Positions 7,793 through 14,971 of a stretch of DNA of 21,457 nucleotides are shown here, one piece after another. The stretch comes from JBFXDW01 sp050180745 (GTDB lineage: Bacteria > Pseudomonadota > Alphaproteobacteria > UBA9219): NCBI GenBank assembly GCA_050180745.1, contig JBFXDW010000025.1:1-21457 (forward strand), given 5' to 3'. Within the stretch, counting starts at the first letter, position 1. Each line of letters starts with the position of its first letter. The position numbers and the translations under genes are program-made. Under the pieces are notes generated by a model, which searched no databases, had not been told where the DNA came from, and was given only the letters and a program-made list of their open reading frames with translations.

Positions 7793-7837
7793 TTAAGGAT
7801 TAGAGGCTAAGATTTAATCAAGATTAAGGACTATTAA
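7793..7837. promoter_or_regulatory. Cluster of phased TTAA motifs upstream of the DUF2336 gene
   Basis: TTAA occurs at 7814, 7824 and 7834, spaced exactly 10 bp, with a further copy at 7793. The first two form the palindrome TTAATC-AA-GATTAA (7814-7827). The cluster ends just before the ribosome-binding site of the gene starting at 7853. It resembles, but does not match, CtrA-type boxes (TTAA-N7-TTAA; here the gap is 6). It may simply reflect AT richness. Confidence 0.3.
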
Positions 7838-7852
7838 TGTAAGGAAGAAATT

Positions 7853-8959
7853 ATGTTCGTCCCCGAACAACAAGAGGTTGCAGACCTCCTTCAACTAGCT
7901 CACGATACCTCCGAAGAAGGTCGATTGCGCTTAGCTGAGCGTCTGGCAGAAGTATTTTTTTCAGACACGATTTCTTTGACGCCACGTGAAGAAAAACTCG
8001 TCAATAATTTGATTGATGAGCTTTTACAAACGAAACACGGGAGTATTCGCCATCTTTTGATCTCTCGGTTTGCTGAGAATATAGATCTTCCCCGTCATAT
8101 TGCTGTGCGTGTCGGACACGCCCCTTTTGAAATTGCTAGGGAAGTTTTGGAAAAAAGCGAGACTCTCGAGGACGAAGATTTAATTACAATTGTTGGGAAT
8201 AAAACAACGCATCATGCTCGGGCTATTGCTTCACGCAAAGAAATAAGCGAAGCCGTAGCCGATGCGCTCGTCGAAACAGGCGATTTGCAAGTTATGAGAG
8301 TTGTCGCTGAAAATCTTGGGGCTAAATTATCTATACGCTCCTTAGAAATGTTAATCGAATCTGCTCGGCTTTCAGCTTTGCTACAAAAACCTATTTTGGA
8401 ACGGAAAGAGCTTACACGTGAAACCGCTGTTAAACTCTATTGGTGGACCTCACAGGATTTGCGCCGAACAACGCTTGAGCGTTTTGGGTTTGGTCCAGGG
8501 AAATTAGATGAAGAACTTAATAAAGCTGTCGAGAACATGCTCTCAACCCACCTTCTTCAAAAAGATGAACCACAAGCTATGCTTGATCTTGCAAACTGGT
8601 TGGAGGATCGGGGCGCTTTAAAAATCGAAAGTCTTTTGCAATTCCTTCGTGCAGGACATTTCCGACTCTTTAATATTGCCTTGGCCCGTTTGGCTAAGAT
8701 TCCTGTAGAAAAAGTGAATGAAATCACAGCTGATAAAGAGGGGCGTGCGATGAGCGCTTTGTGCCGCTCCGTCGGCATCGAAAAGGGCAAATTTATTTCG
8801 ATTTATCTTATGGCACGAGGGGCTCATACTGAAGAGGACGTTGTCCACCCTAAAGAGTTGGCAACAGTCCTCAAGGTTTTCGAACGCTTATCTACACGAG
8901 ATTCTGAATCACTGTTAGCTACTTGGCGAGCAGAAGCGAGTTGTCCCCAAACACCCTAA
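7853..8959 (+). CDS. DUF2336 domain-containing protein
   Basis: A 368-residue cytoplasmic, all-helical protein that I assign to DUF2336, a family of unknown function largely restricted to Alphaproteobacteria. The N-terminal third has short helical repeats of HEAT type (LRLAERLAEVFF, REEKLVNNLIDELL, HLLISRFAENIDLP, ALVETGDLQVMRVVAENLGAK). It contains ARAIASRKEIS, matching the repeat lines of the family. The C-terminal half has FLRAGHFRLFNIALARL and MSALCRSVGIEKGKF, which are typical. It has no catalytic motif and no transmembrane segment. The start is supported by AAGGAAG 8-10 nt upstream of the ATG. The stop (8957-8959) overlaps that of convergent mrdA (8956-8958). It is probably a scaffold or regulator, but this is inference. 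Confidence 0.85.
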   Translation: MFVPEQQEVADLLQLAHDTSEEGRLRLAERLAEVFFSDTISLTPREEKLVNNLIDELLQTKHGSIRHLLISRFAENIDLPRHIAVRVGHAPFEIAREVLEKSETLEDEDLITIVGNKTTHHARAIASRKEISEAVADALVETGDLQVMRVVAENLGAKLSIRSLEMLIESARLSALLQKPILERKELTRETAVKLYWWTSQDLRRTTLERFGFGPGKLDEELNKAVENMLSTHLLQKDEPQAMLDLANWLEDRGALKIESLLQFLRAGHFRLFNIALARLAKIPVEKVNEITADKEGRAMSALCRSVGIEKGKFISIYLMARGAHTEEDVVHPKELATVLKVFERLSTRDSESLLATWRAEASCPQTP

Positions 8960-10770
8960 CCCGGCTTTCTTTTTAAGGTCGCGTGCAAAATGTCTCGAGC
9001 AATAGGAGCTGCAACCCCTGTACCGCTCCCGCCGTGTTCTACGATCACTGCGGCTACATAACGTGGATTATGAACAGGGGCAAATCCAACAAACAGCGCA
9101 TGATCACGTTCATTCCATGGCAATGCCTCATTCTTCAAGACCCCATCTGCCCGTTCTGCATTTGATATACGTCGGACCTGGGAGGTTCCCGTTTTTCCTG
9201 CCATTGTAAAATCAGGGTTTGTGCTTTGGATTTGGGCCCACCGCGCTGTTCCCAGAGGACTGTTCACAACCATATCAAGACCCTCTTGTATGATTTTGAT
9301 ATGATCTTCATCAAATCCTAAGCGTTCAAATTCTTCTGCGGGTCCTTTTTGCATCAAAATATGGGGCTCAACGGCATAACCTCCATTAGCAATACGTGCC
9401 GTCATAACAGCAAGCTGTAAAGGCGTTGTAAGAACATAGCCCTGCCCTATGGAAGCAATGATTGTTTCTCCTAGCTTCCACGAACTGCCATGTACCGCAC
9501 GTTTCCACGCCCGATTGGGAATAAGGCCGGTTCGCTCATGAGGTAAATCTATTCCTGTTTTTTGGCCTAACCCCAAACGCTCAGCCATCGCATGAATCCG
9601 GTTGATGCCAACACGTTTACCAAGCTCATAAAAATATACATCACAAGATTCAGCCAAGGCTTCTTTTAAGTTCACAGCACCATGTCCACCTTTTTTCCAA
9701 CAATGGAATCTGTGATTGCCAACCTCAATATGGCCACTACAGAAGATCTTCTCTTCGGGATCACACAAGCCTGAATCAAGGCCAGCTAACGCCGTTACAA
9801 TTTTAAATGTCGATCCCGGTTCATAAACCCCATCCAATGCCTTGTTAAGCAGAGGCAGGCGTGGATTTCCGCTAAGAAATTTCCACTCCTCTTGATTTAA
9901 GCCATAGCTGAAAAGATTGGGATCAAAACTGGGATGTGAGACAAGGGCATAAACAGCACCTGTATGAATATCCATAATAACAGCTGCGGCACTTTCCTCT
10001 TTTTCCAAGCGGCTATGAACAAATTGTTGAAGTCCAATATCAAGAGTAAGACGTATATCTTCTCCAGATACAGGAGGATTATGATCAAGTTCTCTGACCA
10101 CACGACCATGCGCGTTGACTTCAAGCTGCACATCGCCAGGCTTGCCTCGCAAAGCCTGATCATACTGACGCTCAATCGCGCTTTTACCAACGCGGAATCC
10201 TGGAATGGTTTTGGCTATTTTGTCACTTTGATCTTCAGATGTAACAAGCCCTGTATAGCCCACCACATGCGCTGTTGTAGGTCCATAAGGGTAGGCTCGA
10301 ATTTGTCCGACCTCAATATCAACCCCTGACAATTCCGGCATATGCAGTGAAATCCGCGAAACCTGTTCCCAGCTCAGATTGTCGCGCACAAGGATTGGAG
10401 CATAACCGCTGCTCCGGCGCAATTCATTGCGCAAACGAGTCATATTGATTTCCTGCAAATCAACATATTGTCCTATATCTGTCAGGATCTGATCCATATC
10501 CTTGACCTGTTCAGGCGTCACCACGATCCGATAATTCTGTTGATTAATTGCCAAAGGCGCGCCTGTACGATCTTCGACATGGCCGCGCGATGGTGCAATT
10601 AAGCGTAAATGGATACGATTATCATCAGCAAGAGTTCGTAAACGTTCATTCTGAAGAACTTGCAAATAGTAAAGACGCCCTGCCAAAAGCGACAGAAGGC
10701 CCATCTTAAACCCACCCACGACAATCGCGCGACGCGTGAAGAGGCGAGATTTATCTGTATCACGAGACAT
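8956..10770 (-). CDS. mrdA: Penicillin-binding protein 2 (peptidoglycan D,D-transpeptidase)
   Basis: A 604-residue class B PBP, the elongasome transpeptidase that crosslinks peptidoglycan during lateral wall growth. It has a short cytoplasmic tail with one N-terminal membrane anchor (about residues 14-40). A PBP dimerisation domain covers about 56-225 (PSRGHVEDRTG, VVGYTGLV). The transpeptidase domain covers about 255-595 with the SxxK motif STFK (Ser320-Lys323), SCD at 375-377 in the place of SxN, and KTG at 526-528 (AGKTGTSQ). Length and motifs fit PBP2 rather than FtsI. It overlaps mreD by 11 nt and is the last gene of the mreC-mreD-mrdA block. rodA, which often follows, is absent; the next gene is a convergent DUF2336 gene with an overlapping stop. 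Confidence 0.96.
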   Translation of the reverse strand: MSRDTDKSRLFTRRAIVVGGFKMGLLSLLAGRLYYLQVLQNERLRTLADDNRIHLRLIAPSRGHVEDRTGAPLAINQQNYRIVVTPEQVKDMDQILTDIGQYVDLQEINMTRLRNELRRSSGYAPILVRDNLSWEQVSRISLHMPELSGVDIEVGQIRAYPYGPTTAHVVGYTGLVTSEDQSDKIAKTIPGFRVGKSAIERQYDQALRGKPGDVQLEVNAHGRVVRELDHNPPVSGEDIRLTLDIGLQQFVHSRLEKEESAAAVIMDIHTGAVYALVSHPSFDPNLFSYGLNQEEWKFLSGNPRLPLLNKALDGVYEPGSTFKIVTALAGLDSGLCDPEEKIFCSGHIEVGNHRFHCWKKGGHGAVNLKEALAESCDVYFYELGKRVGINRIHAMAERLGLGQKTGIDLPHERTGLIPNRAWKRAVHGSSWKLGETIIASIGQGYVLTTPLQLAVMTARIANGGYAVEPHILMQKGPAEEFERLGFDEDHIKIIQEGLDMVVNSPLGTARWAQIQSTNPDFTMAGKTGTSQVRRISNAERADGVLKNEALPWNERDHALFVGFAPVHNPRYVAAVIVEHGGSGTGVAAPIARDILHATLKRKPG

Positions 10771-11290
10771 CAGAGGCCTCGTGCGATAAAAAATGGTGAT
10801 GCAGTTTGATGAGTATCCACACGAAGAAAGGAAAAACTGCTAGGCTCATACTCGCTTGCATAAGAATAGGTAGAAAAGGAGGTGTTCTCCATACCACAAG
10901 AGCCATCACAGTCCAGCCTATGAAGACTGCTGCGAAATCAACCAGAGCGAACCCCGCCCATAACATAAAGAACGGCTGCTTGATGAAATAGCGGCGTTGC
11001 GTAAAAACAAATTGGTAAAGCGCAACGAAGAGGAAGGCTGACATCCCCAATGGTAAGAAATGGATAAAGTCGTTGAGAATCCCAAAGAGAAAAACGGGGA
11101 AAGGGCGCAATAAATCAGGACGATAAATGGCCCAGTAATAAACGGCTATCAATCCCCATGAGGGAGCAATAATGCCAAAATAGGGCAAAGGAAGCGCCAA
11201 GCCTCCCAAAAGAACAAAACCTAAGACGGACAAGGCGGGCAAGAGGGGACAGAAAAATAAATCAATCTTCGTAAGAAAAGAACCGGTCAT
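10760..11290 (-). CDS. mreD: Rod shape-determining protein MreD
   Basis: A 176-residue polytopic inner-membrane protein of the elongasome. About five hydrophobic segments can be seen, with the family feature LFGILNDFIHFLPLGMSAFLF (residues about 68-88), where relatives have G-x-x-D-x-x-x-x-x-P-x-G. The protein links MreC to other wall-synthesis components, as known from the family. Its ATG overlaps the mreC stop by four bases (ATGA) and its 3' end overlaps mrdA by 11 nt, so the three genes are almost certainly co-translated. The identification draws on both topology and gene order. Confidence 0.93.
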   Translation of the reverse strand: MTGSFLTKIDLFFCPLLPALSVLGFVLLGGLALPLPYFGIIAPSWGLIAVYYWAIYRPDLLRPFPVFLFGILNDFIHFLPLGMSAFLFVALYQFVFTQRRYFIKQPFFMLWAGFALVDFAAVFIGWTVMALVVWRTPPFLPILMQASMSLAVFPFFVWILIKLHHHFLSHEASDVS

Positions 11291-12180
11291 TGTGAAGACG
11301 AAGCTTTTATCTTTTTGGCTATTTGATTCACAGAACCGCCCGTCAATCCAAAATCAATCAGACGGATCTGATTGATTTCTCCTAAAGCCGTCATAGGCGT
11401 AACCTCGATAGAGTGAGGCTTAATCGCAGAAATAATCCCGACAGGAATATCAGGAGGAAAAATCCCGCCATGCCCAGAAGTCACAACACGCGAGCCGACA
11501 CGAGCCTCAAATTCTTCGGGCAAATAAAGCATCTTAGGAACAGCCGTATTGTCTCCCGCCAGAACCGCATGCTCACCCGTACCAAGAATTTTCACAGGAA
11601 TACGAGAGGTTAAATCTGTGATGAGCAGAAGCCGTGAACTCCATTCCCCAAGCTCAACCACGCGTCCGACAAGCCCGTTCCCCGTCACTGCCGCCATACC
11701 CTGCCGTACACCATCGACTTCGCCTGCCGTTACAATCAGGGAACGGACAAAAGCCCCGCCTGTATTGGCAATGACGCGCGCCGAAATATAGGCCAAAGAT
11801 GGCTCTGACTTATAATTGAGCAACCCACGCAGCTCTTTATTCTCATCCTTAAGGGTCAGAGCCATAGTCTGCCACTTGGTTAGCGTCGCATTCTGAGTGC
11901 GGAGTTTCTCGTTTTCCTTGAGAAGAGCGCGGTAAGAAGCAATACGGCCTGTAAAGCTGTCGATAAGAGCCACGGGTTCGGAAAGAGCTGAAAAAACAGG
12001 AGACATTAAATCCACAGCTCTAGCGCGGGCATTCTGAACCCACGCCGCTTGGTTGTGAGAAACGATCAGAAGAGCCACAGAAAGGCTAATCAAAAAAGCA
12101 AAGGAAAAGCGCAGCACCAGCACTCGCCATGACATAGCGGTACTGGAAACCCATCCTGAACTTCTTGATCTGCCTTGCAT
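11287..12180 (-). CDS. mreC: Rod shape-determining protein MreC
   Basis: A 297-residue bitopic membrane protein of the elongasome. It has a short basic cytoplasmic N-terminus and one transmembrane segment (about residues 19-42). A coiled-coil stretch follows (about 74-110, LLKENEKLRTQNATL ... LKDENKELRGLL). The periplasmic beta-domain pair (about 115-275) contains SARVIANTGGAFVRSLIV, GLVGRVVELGEWSSRLLLI and VVTSGHGGIFPPDIPVG, all MreC hallmarks. AGGAGC lies about 12 nt upstream of the ATG; an internal Met16 (MSWRVLVLRF) is a possible alternative start. mreB does not precede it: upstream on the same strand is an RNA methyltransferase gene, 116 bp away. Confidence 0.95.
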   Translation of the reverse strand: MQGRSRSSGWVSSTAMSWRVLVLRFSFAFLISLSVALLIVSHNQAAWVQNARARAVDLMSPVFSALSEPVALIDSFTGRIASYRALLKENEKLRTQNATLTKWQTMALTLKDENKELRGLLNYKSEPSLAYISARVIANTGGAFVRSLIVTAGEVDGVRQGMAAVTGNGLVGRVVELGEWSSRLLLITDLTSRIPVKILGTGEHAVLAGDNTAVPKMLYLPEEFEARVGSRVVTSGHGGIFPPDIPVGIISAIKPHSIEVTPMTALGEINQIRLIDFGLTGGSVNQIAKKIKASSSQ

Positions 12181-12252
12181 TTATCCGACCAGCTCCTAGC
12201 CTGACGATTCCCCAGAACCAATTCTGCGGCGTAAGGATAAAGGATATCTAAG

Positions 12253-12270
12253 GATTCTCCAAGGAGAATC
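12253..12270. repeat. Short perfect palindrome upstream of mreC
   Basis: GATTCTCC-AA-GGAGAATC is an 8-bp perfect dyad in the 116-bp gap between the methyltransferase gene and mreC. No T tract follows on either strand, so a terminator is unlikely. It could be an operator or a small hairpin in the mreC leader. Confidence 0.4.
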
Positions 12271-12296
12271 TGCGCTCAAAAATCAATCCCCAGTCT

Positions 12297-12779
12297 CTAT
12301 TTTAGCCTTGCGCCGATCTTGGCTTGGCGTTCAGCGAAGTTGCCAAGCGAGATCATACGATCATAGATCACCATGGCTCCTGCCACCCCTACATTCACAC
12401 AGAACTTCGTGGGTATCTTCACTACATGATCGCAGCGTGCGATGAGTTCGGGGGAGAGGCTTCCCCCTTCAGGTCCCAGCACATAGGCTGCACGCATAGG
12501 ATGTAAGAAACGTGGTAAATCTACGGCATCTTCGGTCAGTTCTACCCCCACCAAAGAGCAATCTTTAGGCAAGTCCATATCTTCAAGCGTTGGATACTCG
12601 TAAAACGGCATATGAATATCCGAATGAGCCGTATCGCTTGCTTTGATCTGACGATAATCCAGCTCGGAGTTTATGGTAAAAAAGAAGCTTGCCCCAAATG
12701 CATGGGAGGTCCTCACCAAATTACCCAAGTTAAAACTCTTGCTTATTTCCTGAACACCAACACCAAAATAACCGCGCAT
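12297..12779 (-). CDS. TrmH/SpoU family RNA 2'-O-methyltransferase
   Basis: A 160-residue SPOUT-fold RNA methyltransferase, near the minimal length for the catalytic domain. Motif 1 is FNLGNLVRTSHAFGA (Asn17, Arg23), motif 2 is VLGPEGGSLSPE (about 100-111) and motif 3 is VNVGVAGAMVIYDR (about 128-141), which together form the trefoil-knot SAM site. Motif 3 has GVAGAM where most have SVAxA. There is no separate N-terminal substrate-binding domain, so it is closer to stand-alone tRNA Nm34/Gm18-type enzymes; the target nucleotide cannot be assigned. It lies upstream of mreC on the same strand, but a 116-bp gap with a palindrome suggests separate control. Confidence 0.88.
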   Translation of the reverse strand: MRGYFGVGVQEISKSFNLGNLVRTSHAFGASFFFTINSELDYRQIKASDTAHSDIHMPFYEYPTLEDMDLPKDCSLVGVELTEDAVDLPRFLHPMRAAYVLGPEGGSLSPELIARCDHVVKIPTKFCVNVGVAGAMVIYDRMISLGNFAERQAKIGARLK

Positions 12780-12866
12780 ATATAAAAACCCTCTTTAATA
12801 GAAAGCAGGAAACAATCTAAAAAACACCGTCATTCCCGCGAATGCGGGAATCCCATTTTGGTAGTC

Positions 12867-12906
12867 CCAAAACTTGCAACGCTTACTTTTTTTTTGCAGC
12901 TTTTGG
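12867..12906. repeat. Imperfect stem-loop within the repeat pair
   Basis: Positions 12867-12879 (CCAAAACTTGCAA) and 12894-12906 (TTGCAGCTTTTGG) pair at 11 of 13 positions around a 14-nt T-rich loop. It lies between the left GTCATTCC unit and the MITE and is probably the original interior of the older element. Confidence 0.5.
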
Positions 12907-12909
12907 AAA

Positions 12910-13070
12910 TATAGCTGATCCAATATAAATTGGTTATTTCTACCTTGATCTTTTTTCCCATGGCATCGTCAAAGGTTTTGACAATATGTCTATATGGTCT
13001 GCAACCTTTTTCTTGCCATGATAAAAAATCTCGGCGGTATAACTAATCAATTTATATTGGATCAGCTATA
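12910..13070. mobile_element. MITE with 35-bp terminal inverted repeats and TA flanks
   Basis: Positions 12910-12944 and 13036-13070 are inverted repeats matching at 32 of 35 positions, with the outer 23 identical (outer bases TATAGCTGATCC). If the outermost TA at each end is the duplicated target, the element proper is 12912-13068, 157 bp, starting and ending TAGCTGATCC. Small size, long terminal repeats and TA duplication fit a non-autonomous IS630/Tc1-mariner-type element. No transposase is encoded, although one frame stays open across its length. It is inserted inside the older GTCATTCC repeat pair. Confidence 0.75.
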
Positions 13071-13212
13071 ACAAAATGGGATTCCGGATCTGCGTGGCTA
13101 CCGCCACTTGTCCGGAATGACAGAAATGTTGTAAGGAGAGTTCCTTCATTTACTGAAACATTTTTGTGCTTAGAATATAGCATCAATTTCACTTGATTGA
13201 CAAAGGAAAGAT

Positions 13213-14460
13213 ATGTCCACCATTAACCTTAAAATCGAAAAACTCGGCGCAGGCGGCGATGGAATCGCTTTTCACGAAGGAAAACCGCTCTTTGTTGCGG
13301 GCGCTCTTCGTGGAGAACGCATCTATGCCAATATAACAAGTAAAAATCGAGCCGAGCTGGTGCGCATTGACCAAAAAAGTGATCAGCGCATTGAACCAAT
13401 ATGTCCCCATTTTGGAAATTGTGGCGGCTGCCAGCTTCAACACATGTCGGCTCAACTCTATAAAGATTTCCAGATCAACCAACTCAAAGAAAAACTGACA
13501 CGAGAATCCGTTCCCCTTCCTCCTATAAAAGAGCCTGTCATCACACCTCCTCATTCGCGCCGCCGAACGCGCCTTGTTGCACGTCATATGAAAAGCGGGA
13601 TTCTGCTTGGGTTCAACGAAAAGCACAGCCATAAAATTATTGATGTAAAAGACTGCGCCCTGCTTTGCCCTGAGCTGATGGAGCTTCTTCCTAGAATTAG
13701 GAACGCGCTTTCACTTTGGTTGCCACTTCATAAGACATGCGATATCCAACTGACGGCTCTCCCGATGGGTGTCGATATGGTGCTTATCGGTGGCCCCAGA
13801 CTGGATCTGGAATCTCGTGAAGCTCTGGGGCAAATGGCGCAAGTGCTCTCTGTTACACGGCTCTCATGGCGAGCCAGCGATCATGGTGATATTGAGCCGA
13901 TTTCCTATGCGGGTCCACTTACGCTTTCTTTTGGCAAACATACCTTGTCCTTTCCTCCAGACTCGTTCTTGCAAGCAAGTGAGATTGGAGAGAAAGCCCT
14001 CACCTATTTTGTTCATCGCTATATCAAACCAGACATGCGCGTGCTTGATCTGTTTTGCGGTCTTGGTACGTTTGGGTTGTCGCTTGAGGAATATAAATAC
14101 CTCATGATGGTTGATATTGATGGGCCATCGACAGAAGTGCTAACAAAATATTTACAGTGTACTACGCGTGCAGATATAGAGCGACGGAATCTATTTAAAG
14201 AGCCATTTTCTACAGCAGAATGTAATGATTTTGATGCAATCATCTTTGATCCTCCACGCGCTGGAGCCGAAAAACAAAGTGAAGAAATAGCCGCAAGCGA
14301 TGTGCCGCTCGTTCTGGCGATAAGCTGCAATCCGCAAAGCTTTGCACGCGATGCCAAGATTCTTATTCAGGGCGGATACGAGTTGACTGTCATACAGCCC
14401 GTTGACCAATTCCTATGGTCCCCTCATATGGAATTGGCTGCTTGTTTTGTTAAAAAGTAA
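13213..14460 (+). CDS. 23S rRNA (uracil-5-)-methyltransferase, RlmD/RumA-like
   Basis: A 415-residue class I SAM-dependent RNA m5U methyltransferase. An N-terminal TRAM domain (about residues 1-55) is followed by an iron-sulfur cluster motif CPHFGNCGGC (Cys64, 70, 73; the fourth ligand is probably Cys148 or Cys152). The RNA-specificity region covers about 100-240. The catalytic domain has PPDSFLQ (Gln254), the SAM motif VLDLFCGLGTFGL (277-289), FDPPRAG (345-351), the nucleophile Cys372 in SCNP and the base Glu407 in HMELA. This matches E. coli RlmD (RumA), which methylates U1939 of 23S rRNA; a related m5U target cannot be excluded. The ATG has AAGGAAA 6-10 nt upstream. It is about 90 bp from the repeat cluster and transcribed away from it. 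Confidence 0.93.
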   Translation: MSTINLKIEKLGAGGDGIAFHEGKPLFVAGALRGERIYANITSKNRAELVRIDQKSDQRIEPICPHFGNCGGCQLQHMSAQLYKDFQINQLKEKLTRESVPLPPIKEPVITPPHSRRRTRLVARHMKSGILLGFNEKHSHKIIDVKDCALLCPELMELLPRIRNALSLWLPLHKTCDIQLTALPMGVDMVLIGGPRLDLESREALGQMAQVLSVTRLSWRASDHGDIEPISYAGPLTLSFGKHTLSFPPDSFLQASEIGEKALTYFVHRYIKPDMRVLDLFCGLGTFGLSLEEYKYLMMVDIDGPSTEVLTKYLQCTTRADIERRNLFKEPFSTAECNDFDAIIFDPPRAGAEKQSEEIAASDVPLVLAISCNPQSFARDAKILIQGGYELTVIQPVDQFLWSPHMELAACFVKK

Positions 14461-14561
14461 ATGAAACTATTTTTTTTGCTTGAATCCACTCGTCTCATAT
14501 TAATACTCTGGAGACCAATTCACAAACAGTCTCGTGATGATACTTGAACAAGGAGACGATA

Positions 14562-14936
14562 ATGGGAAGACGGTGGAGACTTACAAAGAGGCAATTTGTC
14601 GATGCGCTTTTGGCAGGGCGTGGAGAATTTGTAAGCATTTATGAAAATACTCCCCCCTATGTTGACTTCTGGAATCGTTTTTTAAAAGAACGCAAACGAA
14701 CAGCGGGGTTGCAAGCTGGCATGGGAGAAACCGCTGTCTGTGCACTCAAAGTAGCCACTCCGCATAGTAAGCTTTGGAAATTATCTGCTCGTGCTGTCTG
14801 CTATGCACTCTGCCTTTCAGTAGAGAACCAACCAAACACAGATCAAGAATGGGAATCTTTTGTGAAGAGCCTCTTGAAGTCACAGTCCTGCTCTACACAC
14901 AGGAAGCAGTCCCTTTCACAGCCACGTGTCGGGTAA
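14562..14936 (+). CDS. Orphan hypothetical protein, 124 residues
   Basis: I do not recognise this protein. From the ATG at 14562 it has 124 residues; an in-frame TTG at 14544 would add six, but AAGGAG ends 6 nt before the ATG, which settles the start. The N-terminus is basic (MGRRWRLTKRQF). It continues with an aromatic, charged helix-like stretch (ENTPPYVDFWNRFLKERKR), a mildly hydrophobic centre (LWKLSARAVCYALCLSVE) and a polar Ser/Gln/Arg tail. There is no signal peptide, clear membrane segment or metal motif. It stands 101 bp after the rRNA methyltransferase gene and converges on aspS with 35 bp between stops. The good ribosome-binding site argues for a real gene; lack of recognisable relatives argues for caution. 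Confidence 0.6.
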   Translation: MGRRWRLTKRQFVDALLAGRGEFVSIYENTPPYVDFWNRFLKERKRTAGLQAGMGETAVCALKVATPHSKLWKLSARAVCYALCLSVENQPNTDQEWESFVKSLLKSQSCSTHRKQSLSQPRVG

Positions 14937-14971
14937 AAGAAGAACCTCTTCCAAATCCTAGTCCTTATTTC

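Larger units (their letters stand above)
12827..13121. repeat. Inverted pair of GTCATTCC...GGAATCCCATTTTG repeats
   Basis: The left unit (12829-12860) starts GTCATTCC, contains the hairpin ATTCCCGC-GAAT-GCGGGAAT and ends AATCCCATTTTG. The right unit (13072-13121, reverse orientation) starts GTCATTCC, contains a different and longer hairpin and ends in the same AATCCCATTTTG. The 12 inner bases (12849-12860 and 13072-13083) are perfect inverted repeats. About 210 bp lies between the units, most of it a MITE. This type of palindromic repeat is widespread in proteobacterial genomes. No ORF of note crosses the region on either strand. Confidence 0.75.

Noticed and set aside
12251..12272. Intrinsic terminator before mreC
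   Set aside because: The dyad has only 2 nt between its arms and no T tract on either side.
12960..13040. Transposase gene in the MITE
   Set aside because: The interior is under 100 bp with no start codon in the open frame; it cannot encode a transposase.
13189..13632. A 147-codon minus-strand frame opposite the start of the rRNA methyltransferase gene
   Set aside because: It is antisense to the TRAM and iron-sulfur regions of a clear enzyme gene and has no family resemblance.
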